A DNA stretch of 64,000 nucleotides from Hyphomonadaceae bacterium (GTDB lineage Bacteria > Pseudomonadota > Alphaproteobacteria > Caulobacterales > Aquidulcibacteraceae). Positions 8,322 to 17,209 of this stretch are shown here, piece after piece (positions within the stretch are counted from its first letter, which is position 1; the number at the start of each line of letters is the position of its first letter). Location: contig JAEUMT010000042.1 of assembly GCA_016791365.1 (NCBI GenBank), positions 62,001 through 126,000 of the forward strand. Direction: 5' to 3'. The notes below the pieces were generated by a model. The model saw only the letters and a program-made list of their open reading frames with translations. It searched no databases and had not been told where the DNA came from. The position numbers were made by a program, and so were the translations under genes.

Positions 8322-10547
8322 TCACCGGCGCACGATCTTGACCTCGTAATTGCCAGTCGTGTCTCTGAACCCGCTGACTTGAATGAGGTAGTCACCCGCG
8401 GCTTCGGGTGTGAAGCGGATGCGGGCGTTCGACCCGCCGCCGCCATTGTTGTCGGATGCGACGCGGCGTCCGCCGTCGCGAACGATCGCGGCGTCGGCGT
8501 TTGCGTCTTCCAGTCCCGCGCCTTCTTGCACGACGGCCACAAACGGATCGACGGAATTGTTCGGTCCGTTGCGCGTGACGTCGATTTCGTAGGCGACGCC
8601 GGCTTCCAGCGTGACGCGATATGCGTCGATGTCGCCGGCCATTTCGATGCGGCTGATCCGGCTATCGTCGTTCGCGTCGAGATATTCGTCCGTGTAGGCA
8701 TGGCCCGGGACGTCGGTGTCGACGGCGCGAATTTGATAGCGGCCGGTGCTTTGGCCGTCATAGGCCGAAACGGCCGCGAAATACGTGCCGCCCGTTGGTG
8801 ACGCGAAGTAGAGGTACGGGCTCAAGCCACGACCGCCATCGTCATCAGCGCCGACTTGCGCGCCGGTTGCATCGTAAAGCGTCAGCATCGGATCCGCGAG
8901 GGCGTCCGGCTCCAAGCCGTCGACCATGAAGCGATACGGCCGGCCCTCGATGAGCTCGATCGCGAACCAGTCCACGTCTCCGGCCGTGCCAATGAGGCTT
9001 GTGCGCGGATCGGCGTTGCCGATCAGCGCTTCCGCGCTATCCGGGCCTGCGCCGATTTCACCGCCGACAACATTGATGGCATAGCGGCCAACAGCGTCTT
9101 CCGCGAAACCGCGCGCTTCAACGTAATACGTTCCGGCGCTTGTGGCTTGCACTTCGAGATACGAGTTGAGGTTGTCGCCGCCGTCGTCGTCACGGGTGAT
9201 CTCCGCGCCGTCCGGGCCATAGACGACGAGGTAGGGGTCGCCGATGCTGTCCGGCGTGCCGGTGACTTGCATGCCGACGCGCGCCGCCTGGCCTTCGGTG
9301 AGTTGGAGGCGGTACCAATCGCGATCACCGGCGGGTGAGAGCACGCCCTCACGATAGTCGCCGTCGGCGCTGAGGCTTGCGTCCGTTGTGTTGTCGGCCG
9401 GGATGTCGCCAGTGCGTGCGGAAAGCGTGTAGCCGCCGGTGGCGTCGCCGGTGAACGAGCTGGCTTCAACGAAGTAATTGCCGGTGCTGGGCGCGGTGAA
9501 CTCGAGATACGAGTTCAGACCTTCGCCGCCGTCATCATCGACGCCGACTTCATTGCCGGACGCGTCGTGCAGGCGGATCAGCGGGTCGCCGACTGGATTG
9601 TCGCCGCTGGAGTCCAGCGTGAAGCGATACGACTGACCTTCCTCGAGGCGAACGCGGAACCAATCGCTGTCACTCGGGAAATCGAGCGTGCCGTTGAGGG
9701 TTTGGCCGAAATTGATGCGGCCGCCGGTCGTGCGCGAGTTGCCGACGGCGTCGCGGGGCAGGCGCTCGGCCGTGATGTTGAGGGCGTAGGCGCCGGTGTA
9801 GGCGCCGCCATAACCGCTGGCTTCAATGAAGACGTCGCCGTTGCCGCGCGGAATGAATTCCAGCGCCGAGTTCAGCGAACCCTCTGAGTCATCGCTCATC
9901 GCAAGCTCGTTGCCTTCGGCATCGACGACGCGGAGCATCGGATCGCCCAAGCCGCTGTCGCCGCCGGCGCCCGCGAGCGTGATTTGATACCGGTTGCCGG
10001 TGCGCGCCGCGAAACGATACCAATCAACGTCGCCTTCGTATTCGATGTTGCCGTTGGTGGTGCGGCCGGCGTTGGCGCGCGCGCGGGTGCTGGCGTCGCC
10101 GCCGGCATCGTCAGCGGGGACAGGTTCGGCCGAGACGCCAAGCCGATAGGCGCCCGTAGCTTCGGCGCTGAATGCGCGCGCTTCGACGAACACTTCGCCG
10201 CTGGCTTGCGGCACGAAGCGGAGCGCGGAGTTCAGCGAACCATTGGCGTCGTCGTTGGACGCAAGCTGGTTGCCCTGCGCGTCATAGACGCTGAGCATCG
10301 GATCGAGCGTTTGGCCTTCGCTTTCGAGGCCGACAAGCGCGAAATTGTAGCGCTGACCGGTCTCCACCGAGAGGCGATACCAATCGGTGTCGCCGGCAGG
10401 GGAGATTTGACCATCGGTCGTGCCGTTGAGCCGCGCTTGTGTCGATGCGTCACCGGGCTGATCCGCGGATTGCGCAGAGGCGCCAGGAGCCAAGCCAATC
10501 GACATCAGCGCAGCTGCGGCCGCGCCAAACCAAAGCTTCCGTCTCAT
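8322..10547 (-). CDS. Secreted protein of six tandem PPC-type beta-sandwich repeats
   Basis: A 741-residue exported protein with signal peptide (MRRKLWFG, cleavage near GASAQS at about residue 25). Six repeats follow at about 40-145, 158-262, 280-380, 395-497, 510-612 and 625-741. Each has a D-x-D-W-Y/F start, a DP-M/L-V-Y-D-x-x-G-N centre, a D-D-D/N-G-G-x-x-L-N-S loop and a G-x-Y end, the pattern of bacterial pre-peptidase C-terminal (PPC) domains. No protease or other catalytic domain is present. The acidic Asp-rich loops may bind calcium. A perfect terminator follows it; grpE lies upstream, separated by 153 bp. An adhesive, structural or surface-layer-like role is possible but unproven. 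Confidence 0.85.
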   Translation of the reverse strand: MRRKLWFGAAAAALMSIGLAPGASAQSADQPGDASTQARLNGTTDGQISPAGDTDWYRLSVETGQRYNFALVGLESEGQTLDPMLSVYDAQGNQLASNDDANGSLNSALRFVPQASGEVFVEARAFSAEATGAYRLGVSAEPVPADDAGGDASTRARANAGRTTNGNIEYEGDVDWYRFAARTGNRYQITLAGAGGDSGLGDPMLRVVDAEGNELAMSDDSEGSLNSALEFIPRGNGDVFIEASGYGGAYTGAYALNITAERLPRDAVGNSRTTGGRINFGQTLNGTLDFPSDSDWFRVRLEEGQSYRFTLDSSGDNPVGDPLIRLHDASGNEVGVDDDGGEGLNSYLEFTAPSTGNYFVEASSFTGDATGGYTLSARTGDIPADNTTDASLSADGDYREGVLSPAGDRDWYRLQLTEGQAARVGMQVTGTPDSIGDPYLVVYGPDGAEITRDDDGGDNLNSYLEVQATSAGTYYVEARGFAEDAVGRYAINVVGGEIGAGPDSAEALIGNADPRTSLIGTAGDVDWFAIELIEGRPYRFMVDGLEPDALADPMLTLYDATGAQVGADDDGGRGLSPYLYFASPTGGTYFAAVSAYDGQSTGRYQIRAVDTDVPGHAYTDEYLDANDDSRISRIEMAGDIDAYRVTLEAGVAYEIDVTRNGPNNSVDPFVAVVQEGAGLEDANADAAIVRDGGRRVASDNNGGGGSNARIRFTPEAAGDYLIQVSGFRDTTGNYEVKIVRR

Positions 10548-10700
10548 TGTGGTCTCCCCTCAAATCGCTGACGGACATGGTTAACGATCCGTCATGTCAG
10601 ACGCAAAGCAGAATTCGGGCGGAATTCAGCTTTCGTCCCTCATCGCCGCAGAGCGATGAAGGCGTTTGGCATAGCTGGCAACGCCTCGAAGGGCGAGGTT

Positions 10701-11261
10701 TTAGACCTTGATGTCCACGTGCGCCGTAGGGGCGCCGCCCGCGGGGCCGGCCGAAACCAGCACCATGGCGGCGCGGACGGTGCGATCGCCGAGGACGTAC
10801 CCCACCTGCATCACCTCTTGGATGGCGCCGGCCGGTTGGTCGCCCGGCGCCTGGGCGACGGCCTGGTGGATTTTCGGATCAAACGCCTCGCCCTTTTCGC
10901 CGACACGCTTCAGGCCATGGCGGGCGAACGCGTCGATAAGCTGACGCTCGGTAAGCTCAAGCCCATGGATGAGATTGGCGAAAGCCTCGTCGGTCGTGTC
11001 GTTTGGCGCCGCCTGCAGCGCGCGGCCCAGCGTGTCCGCGATCGGCAGCAGGTCCGTGGCGAAGCGATCAATTGCGTAGGTGCGCGCTTCCGCGGCCTGA
11101 CGCTCAGCGCGGCGGCGCGTGTTTTCGGCATCGGCGAGCGCGCGCAGTTTTTCGTCGCGTGCTCTTGCGACCTCCGCCTGCAGCGCTTCGATGTCGACGC
11201 CGCCGGAATCATTGGCGGCGTCTTCCGGCATTTCCGGCTGTGGGTTCGCTTCGTCCGTCAT
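10701..11261 (-). CDS. grpE: Nucleotide exchange factor GrpE
   Basis: GrpE releases ADP from DnaK to complete the Hsp70 cycle. This 186-residue protein has an acidic N-terminus, a long coiled-coil (about 25-75, with ADAENTRRRAERQ) and the C-terminal beta-wing with FDPKIHQAV and GYVLGDRTVRAAMV. An in-frame GTG four codons upstream exists, but the ATG giving MTDEANPQ has GAGG seven bases upstream, overlapping the hrcA stop. It starts nine bases after hrcA, so hrcA-grpE is one transcript. dnaK/dnaJ lie about 7 kb away on the same strand. Confidence 0.96.
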   Translation of the reverse strand: MTDEANPQPEMPEDAANDSGGVDIEALQAEVARARDEKLRALADAENTRRRAERQAAEARTYAIDRFATDLLPIADTLGRALQAAPNDTTDEAFANLIHGLELTERQLIDAFARHGLKRVGEKGEAFDPKIHQAVAQAPGDQPAGAIQEVMQVGYVLGDRTVRAAMVLVSAGPAGGAPTAHVDIKV

Positions 11262-11269
11262 TCCATTCC

Positions 11270-12346
11270 TCACCGTTCGCCGCGTCCGTCGAGCACCCGG
11301 CCGACAACACGCGCCGTATAATCAACCACGGGGATTACCCGCGCATAGTTCAGCCGGGTAGGGCCAATTACGCCCAGAGCTCCGACCACTTTCCGTTCCG
11401 CGTTCATATAGGGCGCGACGATCAGACTCGACCCCGACAGTGAAAAAAGCGGGTTTTCCGAGCCGATATAGACGCGCACCGCATCCCCGGCCTTGGCCAG
11501 ATCAAGCACCTGGATGAGTTCGCGGGTCTTTTCCAGGTCATCGAATAACTTCCGGGCCCGTTCGAGGTCCGCGATGGCTTGCTGATCCTGGAGGAGGTTC
11601 CCCCGTCCACGCACAATCAGCGCGCGGCCCAGGGTGGGGTCTTCCCCGGACCACTCGACGAGGCCTTTTTCAACCAGCTCGGCGGCGGCTTGGTCGAGGG
11701 CGGCGCGATCATGCGCCAACGCGTCACTCGCGGCGGCGCGTGCGTCCGACAAGGTCCGGCCTTTGAACCGGGCGTTGAGATAGTTGGCCGCTTCCGTCAG
11801 CGCGCCTGCCGGCAGGTCGGCAGGCACATTGATGATGCGGTTTTCGACTTGGTTGTCTTCGAACACCAGCACGAGCAACGCTTGGCCCGGCCCGATGCCG
11901 ACGATTTCCGCGTGACGCACCGGCGCGTCTCGTTCTGGCGTCACGACGAGGCCGGCCCCGCCGGCAAGGCCGGACAACAAATCCGAGGCGGCGCCCATGA
12001 CGTCTTGCGGGTTGGAACCGGCGGCGGCGATCCGCGCATCGATCTCGCGCTTCTCATCCTGCGGCACGTCGCCGAGCTGCAGTAAGCTGTCGACGAAGAA
12101 ACGGAGGCCCTGCTGCGTCGGGCGGCGGCCAGCCATGGCGTGGGGGGCTTCCAGCAGCCCGAGGCTCGCCAGGTCCGCCATCGTGTTTCGGATCGAAGCC
12201 GCCGATAGACCCACCCCGGCCAATTTCGAGAGCGTCCGCGAGCCCACAGGTTCACCCGTCGTCAAATAGGATTCGACGATTTCGCGGAAGATGTCCCGCG
12301 CCCGCGCATCGAGCGAGGACAGGTCAGAGGAGGGCGACAGCACCAT
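11270..12346 (-). CDS. hrcA: Heat-inducible transcription repressor HrcA
   Basis: HrcA represses class I heat-shock genes (typically groESL) by binding the CIRCE inverted repeat, with GroEL needed for activity. The 358 residues contain the N-terminal winged helix ([28 protein letters not shown] split by family motifs [12 protein letters not shown] and [15 protein letters not shown]) and a GAF-like C-terminal domain ending near [19 protein letters not shown]. No CIRCE site is visible upstream of this operon, so its targets are probably elsewhere in the genome. Confidence 0.96.
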   Translation of the reverse strand: MVLSPSSDLSSLDARARDIFREIVESYLTTGEPVGSRTLSKLAGVGLSAASIRNTMADLASLGLLEAPHAMAGRRPTQQGLRFFVDSLLQLGDVPQDEKREIDARIAAAGSNPQDVMGAASDLLSGLAGGAGLVVTPERDAPVRHAEIVGIGPGQALLVLVFEDNQVENRIINVPADLPAGALTEAANYLNARFKGRTLSDARAAASDALAHDRAALDQAAAELVEKGLVEWSGEDPTLGRALIVRGRGNLLQDQQAIADLERARKLFDDLEKTRELIQVLDLAKAGDAVRVYIGSENPLFSLSGSSLIVAPYMNAERKVVGALGVIGPTRLNYARVIPVVDYTARVVGRVLDGRGER

Positions 12347-12433
12347 GAAGGGCCCTAGGTAGCGAACGCGCGCGCATGTGCAACTGTGGCGCTGGACTTG
12401 AAAATGCCGCGATGCAGCCGGAGCAAGCGACGC

Positions 12434-13300
12434 ATGCGTTGGGGATTCACAGCTTTTCTGGCAGCTCTCTGCCTCGCCGCGCCGGCTATGGCGCAGACAT
12501 CAATCACACTCGATGTCGCCCCAGTGGCGATCATCGATGCCGAGATCAACCGGCGTCCTGTGCGCCTCGAAGTCGATCCGCGCATGCCGGATATGCTGGC
12601 GCTTTCGACGACCGCGTCGGAACGGCTGGGCGTACGCCGCTTGCCGTTTGCGGCGGTGCAGGTCGGCATTGAAGGCGGCGGCAGCATGCGCGGGCGGCTT
12701 GCGCGGCCAAACATTCGCTTTGGTGAGCGGACGGCGCGTAACTTTGCCGGTGTGTTTCCGGTGCCTGTGAGTACGCGTGCAGATGGCGTGATCGGGCCGG
12801 GATCGTTGCCGTACGATATCGTCACGCTACGGCTTGGCGCTGATCCGGCAAACCCGCGCGACATCGTCATGCCGTTGGCCGATGCAGACATCTGGGCGAT
12901 GCAAGCTGAAGTTGGCGGCCAAAATCTGCGGCTGATGTTCGATGTGACGAACGAAAGTAGCATCTTCAATCGTCCCGCGGTGCGGCTCTTCGATAGCGCT
13001 GGGCTTATTCCTGCGGCGGGTGAGCTTGCCGAGCGGCCGCTCATTCTTGGCTTGTCGACGCAGATGCAGCCCGTCACCACGGACCTCACCGTGCACGGGC
13101 TTTCGCTAGGACCCACGTTCGCGCGGACGATCGCGCCATTGCTTGGCGCGCTGGAAGAAGATGCGATCGTTGCTGAAGGCGAGTCGAGTGAGACGCCGCC
13201 GACTCTCACGTTGGGCCGTCGCGCGTTGCTTGAAGCGGGCTGCACGTCGATCAGCGTGAACCGTCGTACGCGTCAGCTCACGTTGCGGTGCGCCGCTTAG
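12434..13300 (+). CDS. Exported protein resembling a degenerate retropepsin-like (aspartyl protease) fold
   Basis: I do not recognise a named family. The 288 residues begin with a clear signal peptide ([21 protein letters not shown]). The first half reads [15 protein letters not shown] and later [19 protein letters not shown], like periplasmic retropepsin-type proteins, but the expected catalytic D-T/S-G is D-P-R. The second half repeats the pattern with [14 protein letters not shown], also lacking D-T-G. If homologous, it is a two-lobed non-catalytic relative. Alternative starts lie 10 and 16 codons upstream; this ATG gives the best signal sequence. It is divergent from hrcA and ends in a 4-bp overlap with the ATPase gene. 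Confidence 0.65.
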   Translation: MRWGFTAFLAALCLAAPAMAQTSITLDVAPVAIIDAEINRRPVRLEVDPRMPDMLALSTTASERLGVRRLPFAAVQVGIEGGGSMRGRLARPNIRFGERTARNFAGVFPVPVSTRADGVIGPGSLPYDIVTLRLGADPANPRDIVMPLADADIWAMQAEVGGQNLRLMFDVTNESSIFNRPAVRLFDSAGLIPAAGELAERPLILGLSTQMQPVTTDLTVHGLSLGPTFARTIAPLLGALEEDAIVAEGESSETPPTLTLGRRALLEAGCTSISVNRRTRQLTLRCAA

Positions 13301-14484
13301 GATTTCGCGCTCTTCTTTTTCCCGGTCGCGGGCATGGCGCGACGCATGTATTCGTCGAACTTCGGCACGGTGAAGCCGATGAGGCCGCGTTCCGGCGAAT
13401 AGGCCATGCCTTTCTTGATGAGTTCGTCGCGGATCGGCGCTGCCTGGCTGAGGCTCAAGCCCAGTGCATTGGCGACATCGGATGAATTCACCGGCTCGGG
13501 GCCAAAATCGGCCATGGCGCGGGCGTAGGTTTTTTGGCGATCGGTGAGGCGCGCGAGCCTCACTTTGAAAATGCCTTCGTCCAAGGCGGCGATAGCCGTT
13601 TCGCTGGCGCGCTTTGCGTCAGCCAACGTGATCGGGGATTTCTGCGCGACGTCCCAGCAATGCGAGCCCCAGACTTGCAGGAAGAAGGGGTAGCGGCCTG
13701 TTTGATCGATAACATAGTCGAGCGCGTCCTTGGCGTACTTTGCGCCTTCGCGTTCGGCCGGGGCGGTGAGGGCGAGGCGCGCGCCGGCTTCGTCGAGCGG
13801 GCCGATCGGCGGGTAGTCGAACAAACGCTCGGCATAGGATTTTGCGTCGCCCGCGAGCTTGGCGAGTTGCGGCAGGCCGCCGCCGAACAATAGCAGCGGC
13901 AGTTGGCGTTGCGCGACTTTGTGCATCGCCATGATCAAAGCGCTGAGATCGGCCTTCTGCAGATACTGGATTTCGTCGATCAGTAGGATGACGGCTGTGT
14001 CGCGTTTGCGGGCGGCGTCTGCGATGGCGACGAGCAAGTCGGTGAGGTCTATGGAGAGATCGCCGGTTGCTGGCGTAACGGCAAAGCCGAAGTCGACGTC
14101 GCCCACGGTGGCCTTGAACATGCTCGCAAAGGAGCGGAGGGCGCCGAAGGCTTTTTGCAATTCCGCGCCGGCCTTCTTCATCCTGTCGAGGCGGTGGAGA
14201 ATGTGCTGGAGTTGCGGTGCGAGCTGCTGGGCCAGAGGCGTTGCCGGATCGATCTCGATCAGAGCCGTTTGACAGCCTTCATCTTCGGCGATGGCCTCGA
14301 AGGCGTTCAGCAGCACGGTTTTGCCGACCCCGCGCAGGCCCAGCATGATCGCGCTCTTCGCGGCGCGGCCACCCTTGGCGCGAACGATGGCGACCCGGGC
14401 GGTTTCGATCAGCTGGTCGCGGCCGGCCAGATCGCGGGGAGGGACCCCGGCGCCAGGGTTATAGGGGTTGTGGGTAGCCTTCAT
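13297..14484 (-). CDS. AAA-type P-loop ATPase with C-terminal winged helix
   Basis: A 395-residue soluble ATPase of the ORC/Cdc6-like, AAA_16-type superfamily. It starts NPYNPGAGVPPRDLAGRD, has Walker A GLRGVGKT (about 50-57) and Walker B VILLIDEIQYL (about 165-175), then a helical lid and a winged-helix-like end (VNSSDVANALGLSLSQA). Related proteins are widespread and mostly uncharacterised; a DNA-associated regulatory role is plausible. The reading frame stays open for 71 codons upstream, but that extension has no coding character, and the ATG before KATHNPYNP is the family start. No ribosome site precedes it. It separates hrcA from rph, which lie close together in relatives. Confidence 0.85.
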   Translation of the reverse strand: MKATHNPYNPGAGVPPRDLAGRDQLIETARVAIVRAKGGRAAKSAIMLGLRGVGKTVLLNAFEAIAEDEGCQTALIEIDPATPLAQQLAPQLQHILHRLDRMKKAGAELQKAFGALRSFASMFKATVGDVDFGFAVTPATGDLSIDLTDLLVAIADAARKRDTAVILLIDEIQYLQKADLSALIMAMHKVAQRQLPLLLFGGGLPQLAKLAGDAKSYAERLFDYPPIGPLDEAGARLALTAPAEREGAKYAKDALDYVIDQTGRYPFFLQVWGSHCWDVAQKSPITLADAKRASETAIAALDEGIFKVRLARLTDRQKTYARAMADFGPEPVNSSDVANALGLSLSQAAPIRDELIKKGMAYSPERGLIGFTVPKFDEYMRRAMPATGKKKSAKS

Positions 14485-14490
14485 AGGTAA

Positions 14491-14707
14491 GTTTGGTCCA
14501 GTTAGGCCATGTAGGCCAAACAAATCTATAATGTGGTATTGTGATTTGTTAGGACGAGTCGTCCGAACTCGCCCGAACTTTTCTATTCGCGCTGAGGCCG
14601 GCGGCTGGGTCGACTTCGCCGGCGGTTTCGGCCAATTCCCCTCCACACCCACCCGTTTCCATAGGAAATTTAGGCCGCACCGGCCTAACAACGCCAAACA
14701 AAGCTAT
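14491..14707. promoter_or_regulatory. Paired palindromes and direct repeats between ATPase gene and rph
   Basis: The 240-bp divergent gap holds two related sites. Site 1 (14501-14521) is GTTAGGCC-ATGTA-GGCCAAAC; site 2 (14670-14688) is the perfect palindrome TTAGGCC-GCACC-GGCCTAA. Their centres are 168 bp apart. A 15-base direct repeat GCCAAACAAAKCTAT occurs at 14515-14529 and 14693-14707. A third palindrome, GGACGAGTCGTCC, lies at 14552-14564. A TATAAT word sits at 14527. The layout suggests operators, possibly for the adjacent ATPase, or the remains of a small insertion. Confidence 0.55.
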
Positions 14708-14724
14708 TGCTTCCAGGAGTTCCC

Positions 14725-15438
14725 ATGCGTCCCTCCGGCCGCGCGCCCGACCAATTGCGCGACGTCATCCTCGAAATCGGTGTTTCGCGTTACGCGGAAG
14801 GCTCGTGCCTTGCCCGCTTCGGCCAAACGCACGTGCTGTGCACGGCGAGCGTCGAGCAGGGTGTGCCAGGCTGGCTGAAAGGCCAGGGCAAAGGCTGGGT
14901 GACCGGCGAATACGGCATGCTGCCGCGCGCGACGCATACGCGGGGCCGCCGCGAAGCCGCGCAGGGCAAGCAATCGGGACGCACGCAAGAGATTCAGCGT
15001 TTGATTGGCCGCTCGCTGCGATCTGTCGTCGATATGAAATTGCTGGGCGACCGCACCATCACGCTCGATTGCGATGTTATCCAAGCCGACGGCGGTACGC
15101 GCACGGCGGCGATCACGGGCGCATGGGTCGCGATGGCGCGCGCGTGCAAGTACTTGCTCGATGAGAAGGTGATCAAAGAAAATCCGGTCACCGGCCAGGT
15201 CGCGGCGATCTCGTGCGGCGTCTTCAGCGGCACGCCGATCCTGGATATCGACTACGCGGAAGATTCAAGCGCCGAAGTCGATGCGAATTTCATCCTTTCC
15301 GGCGATGGCCGCATGATCGAGTTGCAGGCGACAGGTGAGAAGCGGCCGTTCAGCGATGAAGAATTTGCCGAGCTGATGCGGCTCGCGAAATTGGGCTGCG
15401 GGCAATTGTTCGAAAAGCAGCGCGCGGCCGTTGGCTGA
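14725..15438 (+). CDS. rph: Ribonuclease PH
   Basis: Phosphate-dependent 3'-to-5' exoribonuclease that trims tRNA 3' ends. The 237 residues start [14 protein letters not shown] and contain [31 protein letters not shown], and [16 protein letters not shown] with the phosphate-binding Arg. [22 protein letters not shown] is near the C-terminus, split here by family blocks. AGGAG lies five bases upstream of the ATG. The next gene begins three bases after the stop. Confidence 0.97.
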   Translation: MRPSGRAPDQLRDVILEIGVSRYAEGSCLARFGQTHVLCTASVEQGVPGWLKGQGKGWVTGEYGMLPRATHTRGRREAAQGKQSGRTQEIQRLIGRSLRSVVDMKLLGDRTITLDCDVIQADGGTRTAAITGAWVAMARACKYLLDEKVIKENPVTGQVAAISCGVFSGTPILDIDYAEDSSAEVDANFILSGDGRMIELQATGEKRPFSDEEFAELMRLAKLGCGQLFEKQRAAVG

Positions 15439-15441
15439 GCC

Positions 15442-15813
15442 ATGGGTTTCAGTGTCAAAGCGCGGCTAAAGAGCTTCACCTTCGCATTCGAGGGCTTCGC
15501 TCATATGCTCCGTACGCAGCACAATGCGTGGGTGCATTTGGCGGCTACGGTGCTGGTGGTGGCGCTGGGTTTCCTGCTGAACGTGAGCGCTGACGCATGG
15601 CGCTGGCTCATTGTGGCGCTGGCTTTGGTCTGGGTGGCGGAAGCGGTGAACACGGCGTTCGAGCACTTATGCGACGTGGTGCAACCTGAGTTCAGCACCT
15701 CAGTGAAGCGCTCGAAGGACATCGCCGCGGCGGCGGTTCTTGTTTGCGTCGTTGCATCAACATTGCTCGGCGCCATCACGTTTGCGCCTTATGTCATAGC
15801 GGTGCTCCCATGA
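15442..15813 (+). CDS. Diacylglycerol kinase family membrane protein (DgkA-like)
   Basis: A 123-residue integral membrane kinase with three predicted transmembrane helices. It carries AEAVNTAFEHLCDVV and SKDIAAAAVLV, which match the DgkA/undecaprenol kinase signature (E-x-x-N-T-A-x-E...K-D-x-x-A-A-A). The family phosphorylates diacylglycerol or undecaprenol at the inner membrane; which substrate is used here cannot be told. It is translationally coupled in a row: three bases after rph, and its stop overlaps the next start as ATGA. Confidence 0.9.
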   Translation: MGFSVKARLKSFTFAFEGFAHMLRTQHNAWVHLAATVLVVALGFLLNVSADAWRWLIVALALVWVAEAVNTAFEHLCDVVQPEFSTSVKRSKDIAAAAVLVCVVASTLLGAITFAPYVIAVLP

Positions 15814-16277
15814 TTGCTGATCTGTTGGCGGCCGGCCCGATCGCGCGCATCGCACGCGTGGGCTACGCGCCGTTCGGGGGCGACGACCCGATCGAAATCA
15901 CCTTTGCGAATGGCAAGGTGTTCAATATCGACATCGGCTTTGAAGGCGCGACGGATATCGTTGTGCGCGAGGGGACGCTGTTGGAGACGGCGTACGGCCA
16001 CTTGCGCATCGAAGAGCCGGGCGCGTTCACCGCGATCGAGCGCGATTGGTCGAGCGAAGACATTGATCTGCCGTGGCTGATCGGCGCGACGCTTGCGAAC
16101 CCGCGCCGGTTGGCGATGACGAACCCATATCGCGTGGATGTTGGATTCGTTTTTGATGTGAATGGCCGCGCCTTCGCGCTTTACGGCGAAGCGGACTATA
16201 TCACGGCAAACGAATTGAGCGATGAGGTCAATGCGGACCTCGGCCTTGAGATCGGCGCGCTTTACTCGGCAGCCTGA
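15810..16277 (+). CDS. Uncharacterised 155-residue protein
   Basis: I do not recognise this protein. It is acidic, has no signal peptide or membrane segment, and looks like a compact soluble alpha/beta protein (DPIEITFANGKVFNIDIG near the start). The ATG overlaps the stop codon of the diacylglycerol kinase gene (ATGA), so it is very likely co-translated. Its 3' end overlaps the convergent XRE regulator gene by 16 bp. Confidence 0.7.
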   Translation: MIADLLAAGPIARIARVGYAPFGGDDPIEITFANGKVFNIDIGFEGATDIVVREGTLLETAYGHLRIEEPGAFTAIERDWSSEDIDLPWLIGATLANPRRLAMTNPYRVDVGFVFDVNGRAFALYGEADYITANELSDEVNADLGLEIGALYSAA

Positions 16278-16510
16278 TCCGCGGCTTCGTCGAGCGCGTC
16301 GTCTTCACTTGGTTCGAAGCTCAAAATTTCGCCGGGCTGGCAGTCAAGCACGCGGCAAAGCGCGTTCAGTGTCGAGAACCGGATCGCCTTGGCTTTGCCG
16401 GTTTTCAGAATTGAGAGGTTGGCAAGCGTCACGCCGACTTTTTCGCTGAGGTCAGTCAGCGACATGCGTCGATCGAGCAGGATGCGGTCGAGGGTGACGC
16501 GGATCGCCAT
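16262..16510 (-). CDS. Small XRE-family helix-turn-helix regulator
   Basis: An 82-residue protein, almost wholly one HTH domain: ILLDRRMSLTDLSEKVG, TLANLSILKTGKAKAIRF, then STLNALCRVLDCQPGEIL, followed by an acidic tail. This is the short YozG/YobD-like type usually paired with a DUF2975 membrane protein, and that gene lies directly upstream with the stop and start sharing one base (TGATG). Probably autoregulates the pair; a palindrome in the upstream promoter region is the candidate site. Confidence 0.9.
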   Translation of the reverse strand: MAIRVTLDRILLDRRMSLTDLSEKVGVTLANLSILKTGKAKAIRFSTLNALCRVLDCQPGEILSFEPSEDDALDEAADQAAE

Positions 16511-17118
16511 CAGATCGTCAGCTCCTGTTCTTCCTTGAGGCGCGCGCCCTCGCGGAAGACTTCAGCCAACACGATCAGAATGAGGATTGAGCCCCAGGTC
16601 GAAAAATCGATGGCGAGCTGATAGTTCGCATCAACATCGGGGCCGCCGAAGCGCGCGAGCAGAATGCCCGTCAGCGCCAGCAAAACGTAGCGCGAGACTT
16701 CGATCGCCAGCATCGTGATCCAGATGACCCGCAGGTGCGTTGCGTTCTCGCGCTGGAAGGGCTCGCCGGATGAGAAGCTGTCGAAGAGCTTGCGCAGCCG
16801 CCAGACGATGATGAGCGAGCCGGCAACCACGACGCCGGCGATCAACAACGCCGGCACAACCACCGGCCATGTGCCGCCGCCGGGTTGATCGTATGTGACG
16901 TGGAAGTTGCCGCCGCCTTGCTCCCCGAGGTCGGCGTTGCCGGCGCCGCCCTGAAGCAGCGCGGGGTCGATCGAGCCGTTGGCGATCAGCGTCAGGACAA
17001 CGCCATAGCTGATCGCGCCCACTAAGACGCAAACCGCTGCGACCCACAGCACGTACCAAGCGATGGTCAGGCCAACCCTGACGATCGATGCGATGGAGCC
17101 TTTGCCGAGGGCCTTCAT
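16510..17118 (-). CDS. DUF2975 family membrane protein
   Basis: A 202-residue inner-membrane protein with four hydrophobic segments (about 14-45, 85-107, 128-150 and 170-190). The C-terminal signature EVFREGARLKEEQELTI is characteristic of DUF2975. It is the first gene of a two-gene operon with the small XRE regulator, a recurring pairing of unknown function. GGAAAGAGG lies ten bases upstream of the ATG. The extracytoplasmic loop (about 46-84) is Gly-rich. Confidence 0.88.
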   Translation of the reverse strand: MKALGKGSIASIVRVGLTIAWYVLWVAAVCVLVGAISYGVVLTLIANGSIDPALLQGGAGNADLGEQGGGNFHVTYDQPGGGTWPVVVPALLIAGVVVAGSLIIVWRLRKLFDSFSSGEPFQRENATHLRVIWITMLAIEVSRYVLLALTGILLARFGGPDVDANYQLAIDFSTWGSILILIVLAEVFREGARLKEEQELTI

Positions 17119-17155
17119 GGCGGACGAACCTCTTTCCCGGCTGAGCCTAGCCAGG

Positions 17156-17169
17156 GTTTATTGATAAAC
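17156..17169. promoter_or_regulatory. Palindromic operator candidate in the DUF2975/XRE-rdgB divergent gap
   Basis: GTTTAT-TG-ATAAAC is a perfect inverted repeat with 6-base arms, standing out as AT-rich in a GC-rich gap of about 90 bp. It lies between the DUF2975-XRE operon and rdgB. The XRE protein is the obvious candidate to bind it, but this is inference from position only. Confidence 0.5.
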
Positions 17170-17209
17170 GATATAGACCGGGACGCTCACAGTCAAACAA
17201 GTGTCGTAC

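Noticed and set aside
8183-8761. Reading frame crossing the terminator of the PPC gene
   Set aside because: Ser/Thr/Arg-rich frame-shifted shadow of the repeat protein with no ribosome site.
10684-10698. Hairpin CCTCG-AAGGG-CGAGG followed by TTTT on the plus strand
   Set aside because: Only five pairs, and on the plus strand where no gene ends; on the grpE strand no T-run follows the stem.
12347-12433. CIRCE element at hrcA
   Set aside because: No TTAGCACTC-type inverted repeat is present in the gap upstream of hrcA.
14485-14697. 71-codon N-terminal extension of the AAA ATPase
   Set aside because: The extension crosses the palindromic intergenic region and has no coding character; the family start is the later ATG.
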